In this document: piece by piece, positions 8,503-17,261 of the stretch | Numbering within the stretch: the stretch's first letter is position 1 | How the letters are laid out: every line of letters starts with the position of its first letter | Source of the DNA: Gallaecimonas pentaromativorans | Lineage (GTDB): Bacteria > Pseudomonadota > Gammaproteobacteria > Enterobacterales > Gallaecimonadaceae | DNA: 64,000 bases | Assembly: GCF_003751625.1 (NCBI RefSeq) | Contig: NZ_RJUL01000001.1 | Span: forward strand, 236,253-300,252 | Direction of reading: 5' to 3' | Translations under genes and position numbers: made by a program | The notes under the pieces: model-generated | The model's input: the letters and a program-made list of their open reading frames with translations, nothing else | Told to the model about the DNA's origin: nothing | Databases searched by the model: none

Positions 8503-9479
8503 AAAGTCGCAAAACCCTGATGTTGGTGGCACCGCTACTGGTGCTGGGCTGCCTCACCTTCAGCGCCCTTTACACCGTCAGCGAAACCGAGCAAGTGATC
8601 ATTACTCAGTTTGGTAAGCCAGTCGGCGTGCCTGTTACCGAGGCCGGCCTGAAAACCAAACTGCCCTTTATCCAGACCGTTAACACCATCGACAAGCGCA
8701 TCTTGGAATGGGACGGTAACCCCTCGGACATGCCAACCAAAGACAAGCTCTATATCTCAGTGGATCTCTTTGCCCGCTGGCGCATCACCCAGCCGCTGCA
8801 ATACTTTTTGCGGCTGCGCGACGAGCGCAGTGCCCTGTCTCGTCTCGACGACATCCTCGGCAGCGAAACCCGCAATGCGGTGGCCAAGCATGAGCTGATT
8901 GAAATTATCCGTACCACTAAAGACCGGCAACCGCTGCGCGACGCCCTGCTCAGCCCGTCAGAGCGGGAAATGAATATCGGCAAGCTGGTGCCCATCGAAA
9001 AAGGACGAGAACAGGTCGAAAAAGAGATCTTCACCGCTGCGGCCGACAAGGTCAGGGTATTTGGTATTGAGCTGCTGGATATCCGCTTTAAACGGATCAA
9101 CTACAACGAGAGCGTGCGGCCGAAGATCTATGACCGGATGATCAGTGAACGACGGCAAATCGCCGAGCGTTTCCTGGCCGAAGGCAAAGGTGAAGCCGCC
9201 CGGATCCGCGGTAACCGCGAGCGCGATCTTAACCAGATCCAATCAGAGGCCTATCGTCAGGTGGAAACGATCAGGGGCTTGGCCGACGCCACCGCTACCC
9301 AGATCTACGCCCAGGCCTACAACCAAAGCCCGCAAGCCGTGGCCCTCTATGAATTCACCCGCACCATGCAGGCCTATCCGGATCTGATTGGCAACAACAC
9401 CACCTTGGTGCTGTCGAGCGACAGCGAGGTGTTTAGATACCTCAAAGGTATTTCGCCCCCACAAGACAAACGGCGCTAA
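8499..9479 (+). CDS. HflC-like SPFH/band-7 membrane protein
   Basis: 326-residue partner of the preceding HflK-like protein. N-terminal membrane helix (LMLVAPLLVLGCLTFSALYTV), SPFH domain from SETEQVIITQFGKPVG through IDKRILEWDGNP, and the HflC-typical C-terminal coiled coil with ISERRQIAERFLAEGKGEA and IYAQAYNQSPQAVALYEF. The ATG overlaps the hflK-like stop (ATGA). Together they should form an inner-membrane ring with periplasmic domains that could regulate FtsH. Unlinked from hfq, so likely a paralogous copy with its own expression. Confidence 0.88.
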   Translation: MKSRKTLMLVAPLLVLGCLTFSALYTVSETEQVIITQFGKPVGVPVTEAGLKTKLPFIQTVNTIDKRILEWDGNPSDMPTKDKLYISVDLFARWRITQPLQYFLRLRDERSALSRLDDILGSETRNAVAKHELIEIIRTTKDRQPLRDALLSPSEREMNIGKLVPIEKGREQVEKEIFTAAADKVRVFGIELLDIRFKRINYNESVRPKIYDRMISERRQIAERFLAEGKGEAARIRGNRERDLNQIQSEAYRQVETIRGLADATATQIYAQAYNQSPQAVALYEFTRTMQAYPDLIGNNTTLVLSSDSEVFRYLKGISPPQDKRR

Positions 9480-9595
9480 AAGCCACTTGTGTATGCCAGC
9501 GCACAGAGCCACGGCCCACAACCGCGCAAACTGGTGCGAAAACGGCGGCTTTAGCAGGCCAAACGGTTGCCCTGCCAGGCCCCAAGGAGGCGATG

Positions 9596-9970
9596 ATGTC
9601 TATCCAAATGCATCCAGAAAACGGCGGTGATCTGGCCGTCGTCGAAGTGCGCGGAAAGCTGACAAAGGCCGACTACGCCACCTTTATTCCAGCCTTTGAG
9701 CAACTGATCCAAACCAAGGGCAAGCAGCGAGTGCTGCTGGATATGTCTGGTTTCCAAGGCTGGGCCTGGGGGGCTGCCTGGGAAGATCTCAAATTCGGTG
9801 TTCGGCATTTCTCCGACATCGAGCAACTGGCGATTGTGGGGGAAAACCGATGGCAACATTGCCTGGCCGCCTTCTGCAAACCCTTTACCAAGACCCAGGT
9901 GCGATACTTTGACAGTAAAGAGGGCACTAAGGCACGTGCTTGGCTGGCAAAAGAGCAACAGGCAGCTTAA
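9596..9970 (+). CDS. STAS/SpoIIAA-like domain protein
   Basis: About 124 residues, a single alpha/beta domain: DLAVVEVRGKLTKADYATFIP, then QRVLLDMSGFQGW, then LAIVGENRWQHCLAAFCKPF. This matches the SpoIIAA-like family (also called STAS/SEC14-type) of small cytoplasmic proteins whose exact role is unknown. The start at 9596 is preferred over the adjacent ATG at 9593 because AAGGAGG (9582-9588) is then 7 bases away. It follows the HflK/C-like pair by about 115 bases and may be co-transcribed. Confidence 0.8.
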   Translation: MSIQMHPENGGDLAVVEVRGKLTKADYATFIPAFEQLIQTKGKQRVLLDMSGFQGWAWGAAWEDLKFGVRHFSDIEQLAIVGENRWQHCLAAFCKPFTKTQVRYFDSKEGTKARAWLAKEQQAA

Positions 9971-9983
9971 TTCACAACAACGT

Positions 9984-10008
9984 GGGGAGGCGGCAGCGGC
10001 TCCTCCCC
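9984..10008 (+). terminator. GC-rich hairpin after the STAS-like gene
   Basis: GGGGAGG (9984-9990) pairs with CCTCCCC (10002-10008) across an 11-base loop, 14 bases after the stop codon. There is no T-tract, so intrinsic termination is uncertain. Confidence 0.3.
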
Positions 10009-10107
10009 AGGGCTCAGCTGTTGATGAGAAACACCTTGGTACCGTCGATACCGATACCCGCCATCAAAACATCGCCTTATTCCCCATTCGAGTAAAAAGC
10101 ATAGGGC

Positions 10108-11163
10108 TTATTGCTCGCTAGCCTCAGCGCGGTGGGCCTCGCCATAAGACACCATACGCTGCCGCTTCTCATCCCAAAGGGCCGAGCGGAAGCAGTCAAC
10201 AATGTCTCTGGGCGCCAAGGTCGTTGTTAACGGCGCTTGCAGCTCAGGAATGGCGGCCATGGCTTCCGGCAAGCGATAGAAAGGGATACGAATATTAAGG
10301 TGATGAATATGGTGATACCCCACATTGCCGGTAAACCACTGCATCACCTTGTTCATGCGAGTAAATGCCGACGATTCCATCGATGCCCGATAGAAACTCC
10401 ACGCCTCATTAGAGATCACCTGCATACGCCGAAAACTGTGCTGGGCAAAGAACAGATAACAGCCGATAGAAGAGGCAATGGTCATGGGAAGTAGCAGTAC
10501 GAAAAATGCCAGGCTAAAGCCCCCTAACCACCACAGCAGGGCCAGCAAGCCGAAATGACAAACCAGGGCCACCAAGGAGTCCAAATGCTTGGCTGGCGCA
10601 AAGAGAAAAGGCTTGAGGGTAATGTTGATACCAAATACCAAGGGGTAGCTAAACACCACCACCAAAGGATGGCGCTGAGCTCGGTAACTGAAGCGCTGCC
10701 ATCGGGTCGCTGTGCGCCACATCTCGGTGGTGATGAGAGGGAATGCCCCTACGCTTTTGGCCTCGATGCAACCCACATGACCATGGTGATAATTATGACT
10801 TTCCCGCCAGGAATGGGTGGGGGTCAGTACCAAGGCCCCAAACCCCTTAAACAGCCAATACGCCACTCGCGACTGCTTAAGAATGGCCCCGCGCTGGAAA
10901 TCATGGAAGGTGATAAAGGCGCGCACCATCAGCAAAGCGCCAAACAGCGAAAAGACCAACCGCAGCGGCCACCAGGGCGCCAAGGCAGCAGCCGTCAGTG
11001 AGACAAGCAGCAATACAAAGGTTGAGCCGACATACCACCAGCTGGTGGCAGCAGACACCTCAACATAGGGGGCAGTTGCCTCAAGTAAGGCTCTACCAAC
11101 CCGGATACCGGCACTGTGCTCGGGTAAGCTACCGGGGGCAACGGGGGCGTTATCCTGGTGCAT
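10108..11163 (-). CDS. Membrane fatty acid desaturase
   Basis: Integral-membrane non-haem diiron desaturase of about 351 residues acting on acyl lipids. Three His boxes are present in the expected order: HDFQRGA after the first membrane pair, HNYHHGH, and HHIHH near the C-terminus. Hydrophobic segments flank them (STFVLLLVSLTAAALAPWW, FSLAFFVLLLPMTIASSIG). The start at 11163 (MHQDNAP) is chosen because GGAGG lies 6 bases upstream; an in-frame upstream codon at 11247 has no such site. Monocistronic, convergent with the STAS-like gene. The double-bond position cannot be deduced. Confidence 0.88.
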   Translation of the reverse strand: MHQDNAPVAPGSLPEHSAGIRVGRALLEATAPYVEVSAATSWWYVGSTFVLLLVSLTAAALAPWWPLRLVFSLFGALLMVRAFITFHDFQRGAILKQSRVAYWLFKGFGALVLTPTHSWRESHNYHHGHVGCIEAKSVGAFPLITTEMWRTATRWQRFSYRAQRHPLVVVFSYPLVFGINITLKPFLFAPAKHLDSLVALVCHFGLLALLWWLGGFSLAFFVLLLPMTIASSIGCYLFFAQHSFRRMQVISNEAWSFYRASMESSAFTRMNKVMQWFTGNVGYHHIHHLNIRIPFYRLPEAMAAIPELQAPLTTTLAPRDIVDCFRSALWDEKRQRMVSYGEAHRAEASEQ

Positions 11164-11944
11164 GGCCACCTCCCATTTTTCAAAGCGACTGCAACAACGC
11201 TGCGTGTTCAATGGGTAAGTATCAGTTAGAAAAAAGCCCGCTCTCACTTAAATATGGGGAGAGTTGATACATCATGCACAAAGGAAGCTGACCAACGTCT
11301 GGCGTCTGGCCGTTACTTTATTCACGAACTCAGACACCAACGGCATGTTCAGCACTAAACGTTCCCCCTGATAATAAGTCGTTGCGCCATCGATGCAGCT
11401 TAAGCTCCCTACTTGACTCCACAGGCTCACCCTCCGGCAACCCTGAAATTGCGCCGTTAAATTAATAACAATATAAAAATCAATAATATATCGGAAAAAT
11501 TTGTTCAATCCGACATGGGAAATGGTGAAATACCGAGACCACTCCAGCTCGCCGATGCCGGCCTCAGTATGATGAGTAGCAATTCCGGGATCCCCCTTCA
11601 CAACTGACACCCAAAGCTGTGCGGCAGGCCACGTTTATGGATTTTTACAGCCGGCCTCCCCTGTCTTTTTTAGCAGGTTTAATAGTAATAACTGCTTATA
11701 AAATGGTTGCTAAAATCAAATTAATTCAACATGTTAAACCGGAAGCCTAGCAGAAGATGTTGGTTTAAAAAGCTGGCTACACTGTAGAACGTTCGATGGA
11801 TAGTCCACCTCAACGGCTTTTTGATAACGGGCCTTAATTCACGGCCATGGACCTGCTGACAAGCCGCAAACAATGAAGGTGTAGCGCCATCGGTAAGCAG
11901 TGCCTCCTCGGCACTCTAGCAGCCATGACAATCAGGATATGGAC
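11164..11944. other. 780-base intergenic region upstream of desaturase and sigma-54 activator genes
   Basis: AT-rich compared with its flanks, notably 11640-11760. It contains a minus-strand frame of 112 codons (11272-11610) starting at GTG with no ribosome binding site, no recognisable domain and atypical codon use; I do not call it a gene. GGTTTAA near 11676 and TTAAACC near 11734 are inverted repeats of unknown meaning. It must hold the promoters of both divergent genes, but none stands out. Confidence 0.45.
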
Positions 11945-12922
11945 ATGTCCCCACAGCAAAGCCACCTTGTCGGTTCCTCCGAGTTGTTTCAGCAGGTATT
12001 AAAGCGTCTTCACCAATTGGCCGGCATTGACGCCACTGTGCTGGTCACCGGCGAAAGTGGCACCGGCAAGGAACTGGCCGCCCGCGCCCTGCACTATCTC
12101 GGCCAATTCAGCGAAAAGCCCTTTATTCCCGTCAACTGCGGCGCCCTGTCGGACAGCCTTTTGGAAAGCGAACTGTTTGGCCATGAGCGCGGCGCCTTTA
12201 CCGATGCCAAGCAGTCCTATCAAGGGCTAGTAGGGGAAGCCCAGAACGGCACGCTTTTTCTGGATGAAATCGACACCTTAACGGCCAAAGGACAGGCTGC
12301 GCTGCTGCGCTTTTTGCAGGAAAAGACCTACCGGCGGGTCGGTGGCCAGGGCCAGCATCAGGCCAATGTCCGGTTGATAGCCGCCTGCAACGCCGATTTG
12401 GAAGCCTTGGTCGGCCAGGGCCGCTTTCGTCAGGATCTCTGGTATCGGCTGAATGTGCTCAACCTGGTGATGCCGCCGCTGCGGCAACGGGAAAACGACG
12501 CAGTAGAACTGGCCCAAACTTATGTCAAACGCCTGCAGAGCCAGTACCAACAGCCTCACCGGCACCTCTCTCCCGAGGGACTTTGTTTTATTCAGGATTA
12601 CCACTGGCCGGGCAATGTCCGTGAACTGCACAGCCTGTTACTGCGCGAGTTTCTGCTCTGCGATGGCGACGAAATGCACTGCCTGGAAAGCCGTCAGTTG
12701 CTGACCACCGCCGCCACATCCTCCCCAGACAGCGATACCTTCAAGGAGGCCAAAGCCCGAGCCGTGGCCCGCTTTGAACGTGACTACGTGGCCAGGCTGC
12801 TCACCCAAACCGGCGGCAATATCAGCCAGGCGGCGCGGCTGGCCGGCCAGGACCGCAGCGCCTTTGGCAAACTGGTCAGAAAATACGGCCTGCAGGCCAG
12901 GGAAAGCACCTTGTCTTCCTAA
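11945..12922 (+). CDS. Sigma-54 dependent transcriptional activator, likely regulator of the T6SS cluster
   Basis: Bacterial enhancer-binding protein of about 325 residues lacking an N-terminal sensor domain. It starts almost directly with the AAA+ domain: Walker A GESGTGKE, the sigma-54 contact loop seen as ELFGHERGAFTDA, Walker B GTLFLDEID, and the arginine-finger region FRQDLWYRLNV. The C-terminal Fis-type HTH reads GGNISQAARLAGQDRSAFGKLVRKYG. Without a receiver or GAF domain, activity is presumably set by expression level or a partner. The ATG at 11945 has AGGA 7 bases upstream. VasH-type sigma-54 activators are established regulators of T6SS, and a -24/-12 promoter candidate lies at 14363-14378. 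Confidence 0.88.
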   Translation: MSPQQSHLVGSSELFQQVLKRLHQLAGIDATVLVTGESGTGKELAARALHYLGQFSEKPFIPVNCGALSDSLLESELFGHERGAFTDAKQSYQGLVGEAQNGTLFLDEIDTLTAKGQAALLRFLQEKTYRRVGGQGQHQANVRLIAACNADLEALVGQGRFRQDLWYRLNVLNLVMPPLRQRENDAVELAQTYVKRLQSQYQQPHRHLSPEGLCFIQDYHWPGNVRELHSLLLREFLLCDGDEMHCLESRQLLTTAATSSPDSDTFKEAKARAVARFERDYVARLLTQTGGNISQAARLAGQDRSAFGKLVRKYGLQARESTLSS

Positions 12923-13042
12923 GCGGGACCATTCATCTCGGTGAACGTTGACCGATAACAGCTTTCGGTTAAGTCTTGCCGCTTATACTCCCCTGTAAGA
13001 TCTGACAGGACGTCGCTGACCAGGTGCAGCCAAAGAGGACAA

Positions 13043-13285
13043 ATGATCGATTCCGACCCTATTGACCGTATCAGCGCCGCGATAATGGACTATCTGGCGA
13101 TCCGGCCCCAGGCTGCCGACAGCCTCGAAGGCATCCACCACTGGTGGATCAATTGGGCTGGCCAGGAAGCCCCCCTCGAAATGACCCAATTGGCCCTCGA
13201 ATCCCTGGCGGCAAAGGGGCAGCTGCAAGTGCGGCTGCTGGCCGGCCGCGAGATCTGGAGCCGGGCACCAGCCAAACAGGGCTGA
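13043..13285 (+). CDS. Small conserved-looking protein, winged-helix-like, function unknown
   Basis: 80 residues, soluble and helical. The pattern ISAAIMDYLAIRPQAADSLEGI, WW, then MTQLALESLAAKGQLQVRLL with a terminal strand pair resembles a minimal winged helix. GAGG sits about 6 bases before the ATG. It lies between the sigma-54 activator and a convergent GNAT-like gene. I do not recognise a named family and give no function. Confidence 0.65.
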   Translation: MIDSDPIDRISAAIMDYLAIRPQAADSLEGIHHWWINWAGQEAPLEMTQLALESLAAKGQLQVRLLAGREIWSRAPAKQG

Positions 13286-13295
13286 TGCCCGCTCG

Positions 13296-14099
13296 TCAAC
13301 GCACCCGTTTTCTTAAATCAATGGAATGGTTGGTAAAATCGGCGGGTTGCAAGGGATTGCCATCGGCTTTTTCAAAGCCCACATGGCGGTAAAATCCCTG
13401 CGCCTCCTTACCCTCAGCCCCCAAGGTCACAAAGCGCGCGCCCTGCCGCAGCCCCAGGGCGTTGGCGTGGTCGACAATGGCGGTGCCTACCCCTGGTGTG
13501 CTTTGTCCAGGCCCGCTGATATTACCCGGCTTGGTGCTGAGAAAGCCGACCCCTCTGTCGCTGTGATTCCCTTGGTTTACCCCCATCGAGCTCATCATCC
13601 CTTCAATGGTGTTGCCGCTTTTGACAAACGACAGATCTGAACCGGACCAGGGCCCCATATCCGCAATGGTGCCCAGGGTTGAAAGTACCGAGTGGGCTTC
13701 TTTTTGCTGGCGCATTTCCCGAAGGTGGCCCATTACCCGCCGCTGGCCGCCCTGGCTGCCGCCTTCGGGGCCGTGGAGAATGTCATCCAGCCACGCCTTC
13801 TGGGCCAGGGTCTTGGCGTAACGTGCCCGCAGATTGGCGTTGGTGGCCATGGTATTGGCCGCCTTTTTAGCCAAAGGGTAATCGGGCTGATCAGGGGTAA
13901 TGGTATTGAGGGTCTGATGGCGTTTATTCACCGATGGGGTGCTAAGCCCAGGGGTATTTGGCCCCAGGGTTGCGGCCAGTTGCTCAAGGGCCGGGGTAAC
14001 CCCGTGGACATCATGAAGCTCCACCAGGTTCTGCTGTTGGCGCTGACGCCTTTTTATCTTTTGTACCGCACTGCGAAAGGGGCGGGGAGTTCTGCTCAT
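13296..14099 (-). CDS. Protein with C-terminal GNAT-like fold; candidate T6SS-associated protein
   Basis: 267 residues, no signal peptide or membrane helix. The first about 100 residues are basic and Gln/Arg-rich (AVQKIKRRQRQQQ) and helical. The C-terminus looks like the last half of a GNAT acetyltransferase: a pyrophosphate-loop-like PGVGTAIVDHANALG followed by RFVTLGAEGKEAQGFYRHVGF, the usual end of the fold. The ATG at 14099 is preceded by GGAGG at 5 bases. It is encoded opposite to and just upstream of the T6SS run, so it could be cargo, a modifier or a bystander. No immunity-like partner is obvious beside the 80-residue gene at 13043. Confidence 0.6.
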   Translation of the reverse strand: MSRTPRPFRSAVQKIKRRQRQQQNLVELHDVHGVTPALEQLAATLGPNTPGLSTPSVNKRHQTLNTITPDQPDYPLAKKAANTMATNANLRARYAKTLAQKAWLDDILHGPEGGSQGGQRRVMGHLREMRQQKEAHSVLSTLGTIADMGPWSGSDLSFVKSGNTIEGMMSSMGVNQGNHSDRGVGFLSTKPGNISGPGQSTPGVGTAIVDHANALGLRQGARFVTLGAEGKEAQGFYRHVGFEKADGNPLQPADFTNHSIDLRKRVR

Positions 14100-14533
14100 A
14101 AAGCCTCCAAGCTTGATGTGGGTGTTGTCCGCGTGCCTTACCCGCCGACTGCCGCAACAGCAGGTCATTCCAGGCTAGTCACAACGCCCGGCGCGCACAA
14201 TTAGGCAAAAAACACCCAGCCAGGTCTAAAACATCCCACCCAGGCCAAGCCAAGCCAAGAGCGGCCTGCCGCGCCATTTCGCCCTCTTCAGCCCAGGTAA
14301 ATTTCCACCCACCCCAGGCAATGAAACCAGAACATTTCAAATAAAAACAAACACTTAAAAACTGGCATCTTCCTTGATTAGGTTTTTGCCCCAGCCAGCG
14401 AGCGCACTAACAGCCGCTGGTGGTGAAGGAAGGTAAGACGCTAGCCAGGTTCGGCCAGTCTTATGGGTGCACCAACGAGGCACCAAGGCTGGCCGGTAAA
14501 GGAATTTCACGCTGAAGGAATACCAATACCGCT
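14100..14533 (+). promoter_or_regulatory. T6SS operon upstream region
   Basis: 434 bases without a gene. It contains a sigma-54 promoter candidate (listed separately), a short tandem repeat of GCCAA around 14243-14260, and an inverted repeat CCAGCG/CGCTGG spanning about 14393-14418 downstream of the promoter candidate. Activator-binding sites should lie 100-200 bases upstream of the -24 element, but I cannot pick a convincing dyad. AAGGAA (about 14514-14519) is the nearest ribosome binding site to the first gene and is rather far from its ATG. Confidence 0.5.
14363..14378 (+). promoter_or_regulatory. Candidate sigma-54 (-24/-12) promoter of the T6SS operon
   Basis: TGGCATCTTCCTTGAT matches the RpoN consensus TGGCAYR-N4-TTGCW with correct spacing; the only notable mismatch is A for C at the -12 element. 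It is about 155 bases upstream of the sheath gene and near a sigma-54 activator gene. Confidence 0.5.
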
Positions 14534-16645
14534 ATGTTGGGAAGCATACAGGACAGACTGACGCGGGTTCGTCCACCGCGCGTGCGCATCACTTATGACG
14601 TTGAAACCGGTGGCGCGCTGGAGAAAAAGGAACTGCCTTTTGTGGTGGGCATCATGGCGCAGTTGGGCAGCGATGCCCAAATGTCTCAATTGCCCCCTCT
14701 TAAAGAGCGCAAATTCAACGATATAGACCGCGACAGCTTTAACAGCATCATGGCCACCATAGCCCCGGAAGTGGCGGTGGGTGACATGCGCAACGTCACG
14801 GTAGACGACCCCAAGGCCACCCTGGGCGTGCCGCCCCTGGTGTTCAAGAAAATGGATGACTTTGACCCTGTGGCCATCATCAAGCAGGTCGCCCCCATGG
14901 CGTACCTCTACAGTGGCCGTGGCAATATCCGTTTCCTGCAATCCAAAGCCGAGATCTCCGGCACCCTGGCCCGCTATCTGGACCAGGTTACCGGTATCGA
15001 CGAGTCCGGCAGCGCCTGCAGCGATGCCCGCCAAGCCCTCGTGGACCAGTTCAAGGAGGCCAAGGCCGCCGCCGACGACCCGCAAAAGCCGTTGCCCGAA
15101 GCCGAGCGTTGGGCCCAGGCCTGGAAGGCGGTGGAGCTAGGCGAGCCGCTCAAAGAGCTGTTCACCCAGTTGGGCCTGGAGGACGAAGCCGCCGACACCA
15201 TGAAGGTGCTGCTGGGTCAGTTTACCCAGGACATCCTGGTACCGCTGGCCGCAAAACTGGGCGCCACGGACTTTGTGGCCACCGAGCAAGACAAGCTCAA
15301 GGGCGCCGCCGCCTACATCGATGACCGAGTGGCCGAGATCGATAGGCTTTTGGGCTTGCAGCTGGATGTGATCATGCACGCCAAGGTCTTTCAAGACCTG
15401 GAAGCCACCTGGCGCGGCCTCTTTTATCTGGTGTCGCGCACCGAAACCGGCGCCATGCTCAAGCTTAAGATCCTCAACGCCTCGGCCAAGGATCTGTTGG
15501 CCGATCTCACCAAGGCGGTGGAGTTCGACCAGAGCGGCCTCTTTAAGATGATCTACGAAGACGGCTACGGCATTTACGGCGGCATGCCCTACAGCGTGTT
15601 GCTGGGTGCCTACGAATTTGGCCGCCACCCCAACGACATGACCTTACTGGGCAAACTGGCGGAAGTGGCCGCCGCCAGCCATGCGCCCTTTATCGCCGCC
15701 GCCTACGCCAAGCTGTTCGATTTGGAAAGCTTTGAGAGCCTGGCCAAGCCTCGGGATCTGCAAAAGATCTTCGAGAGCGTCGAGCTGGCGTCCTGGAGCG
15801 AGTTTCGTAAAAGCGAGGACTCGCGCTACGTCACCCTGACCTTGCCACGGGTGCTGCTGCGCCTGCCTTACGGCCCCGACACCGCCCCCTGTGACGGCCT
15901 CAATTACCGGGAGATCGTCGGTAAAGAGCAGCAGAGCGACACCGAGGTCAACGGCAAAAAGGCCACCCAACTAGTGCCCGACGCCAGCCTGCTGCTGTGG
16001 GGCAACCCGGCCTTTGTGCTGGCCGAGCGCATCACCAACGCCTTTGCCCTGTTCGGCTGGACCGCCGCCATCCGCGGTGTGGAAGGGGGCGGCCTGGTTG
16101 GTGGCCTGCCGGTGTTCAGTTACAACTCCGACGAAGGGGACGTGCAGATGATCTGCCCCACCCAGGTGGCAATCACCGACCGGCGCGAGAAGGAACTGAA
16201 CGATCTGGGTTTTATGGCGATCTGCCACTGCAAAGGCACCAGCCAGGCGGCCTTCTTTGGCGGCCAGACCACCAACCTGCCCAAGAAGTACCTGTCGGAC
16301 CTGGCCAACAGCAATGCCCAGCTGTCGGCGATGCTGCCCTACATCATGGCCGCCTCCCGCTTTGCTCACTACGTCAAGGTGATCATGCGCGAGAAGATCG
16401 GCGCCTTCATGACCCGTGGCAACGTGGAAGCCTACCTCAATACCTGGATCTCCCAGTACGTGCTGCTGGACGAGAACGCCGCCCAGGTGATGAAGGCGGC
16501 CTACCCGCTGAGCGCCGCCTCGGTCAAGGTCACCGACGTGCCGGGCCGGCCCGGGGTCTACAACGCCACGCTGTTTTTGCGGCCCCACTTCCAGCTTGAA
16601 GAGCTGACCACCTCCATCCGCCTGGTAGCCGAGTTACCAGCCTGA
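14534..16645 (+). CDS. T6SS contractile sheath: natural TssB-TssC fusion
   Basis: A single 703-residue frame contains both sheath subunits, normally separate proteins of about 165 and 500 residues. Residues 1 to about 160 are TssB/VipA (SIQDRLTRVRPPRVRITYDV, ELPFVVGIMAQLG, RKFNDIDRDSFN, KKMDDFDP). A linker region (about 165-215, Ala/Asp/Glu-rich) leads into TssC/VipB: FQDLEATWRG at 286-295, KAVEFDQSGLFKMIYEDGYG, GYEFGRHP-like AYEFGRHPND, AIRGVEGGGL, ITDRREKELNDLGF, KVIMREKIGAFMT, and FLRPHFQLEELTTSIRLVAE at the end. Both halves look full length and no separate tssB or tssC is present. The sheath contracts to drive the Hcp tube; in a fusion each protomer is covalently closed. The TssC N-terminus, the ClpV recognition site in Vibrio cholerae, is internal here. 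Confidence 0.93.
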   Translation: MLGSIQDRLTRVRPPRVRITYDVETGGALEKKELPFVVGIMAQLGSDAQMSQLPPLKERKFNDIDRDSFNSIMATIAPEVAVGDMRNVTVDDPKATLGVPPLVFKKMDDFDPVAIIKQVAPMAYLYSGRGNIRFLQSKAEISGTLARYLDQVTGIDESGSACSDARQALVDQFKEAKAAADDPQKPLPEAERWAQAWKAVELGEPLKELFTQLGLEDEAADTMKVLLGQFTQDILVPLAAKLGATDFVATEQDKLKGAAAYIDDRVAEIDRLLGLQLDVIMHAKVFQDLEATWRGLFYLVSRTETGAMLKLKILNASAKDLLADLTKAVEFDQSGLFKMIYEDGYGIYGGMPYSVLLGAYEFGRHPNDMTLLGKLAEVAAASHAPFIAAAYAKLFDLESFESLAKPRDLQKIFESVELASWSEFRKSEDSRYVTLTLPRVLLRLPYGPDTAPCDGLNYREIVGKEQQSDTEVNGKKATQLVPDASLLLWGNPAFVLAERITNAFALFGWTAAIRGVEGGGLVGGLPVFSYNSDEGDVQMICPTQVAITDRREKELNDLGFMAICHCKGTSQAAFFGGQTTNLPKKYLSDLANSNAQLSAMLPYIMAASRFAHYVKVIMREKIGAFMTRGNVEAYLNTWISQYVLLDENAAQVMKAAYPLSAASVKVTDVPGRPGVYNATLFLRPHFQLEELTTSIRLVAELPA

Positions 16646-16667
16646 TACCCACTGAAGGATAGCGAAC

Positions 16668-17261
16668 ATGGATCTTGTATTACTGCAACCCGGCGACACC
16701 AGCATCGTCGGCAACAACAGCTGGGACACTGGCGGCTCCTTGATCTCCAAGGATCCCTGGGGCTCAACCGCCCTGGACGAGGGCCTTTCCAGCTTCGGCT
16801 TCAACCCGGAAAACTGTATCGAACTGGTGTCCATTCACCAGGGCATGAAACAACAGATGACCACCGATGTGTCCAACTCCGCCCGTACCTCGGGGCGGCC
16901 CATCATCACCGAGTTCACCTGCGTCAAATACGTGGATCAGTCGTCGGTCAAGCTCTATGACCTCTGCCTCAGGGCCAAGCCCATGGACACCGACAAGGCC
17001 AAGCCCACCTCGCTGTTCGTGCTGCGCAACTCCGGCGAAAACATGGTGAACATCATCTCCATGCAGCTGCGCCTGGCCATGGTCAGCGAGATCCAGTTCC
17101 AAACCAACCCGGACGACATGCCCACCGAGCAGTTCAAGCTCAGCTTCACCGAAGTGCTGTGGAAATACACGGTACAGCTGGCCAACACCAGCCCGGCCGG
17201 GGTGATCCCTGCTGGCTGGAGCCTGGCCCGTAACCGCCCGATCAGCGCCTTCACCGACTAG
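16668..17261 (+). CDS. hcp: T6SS tube protein Hcp
   Basis: 197 residues, a little longer than usual Hcp (about 160-172). Beta-rich with typical stretches: GFNPENCIELVSIHQGMKQ, ARTSGRPIITEFTCVKYVD, SSVKLYDLCLRAK and the C-terminal LSFTEVLWKYTVQL. Hcp hexamers stack into the expelled tube inside the sheath and can carry cargo in the lumen. It lies 22 bases after the sheath fusion and directly abuts tssE (stop at 17261, next start at 17262). Confidence 0.88.
   Translation: MDLVLLQPGDTSIVGNNSWDTGGSLISKDPWGSTALDEGLSSFGFNPENCIELVSIHQGMKQQMTTDVSNSARTSGRPIITEFTCVKYVDQSSVKLYDLCLRAKPMDTDKAKPTSLFVLRNSGENMVNIISMQLRLAMVSEIQFQTNPDDMPTEQFKLSFTEVLWKYTVQLANTSPAGVIPAGWSLARNRPISAFTD

Noticed and set aside
11272-11610. 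Minus-strand open frame of 112 codons between desaturase and sigma-54 activator genes
   Set aside because: GTG start without ribosome binding site, no domain, codon use unlike the neighbours; treated as intergenic.
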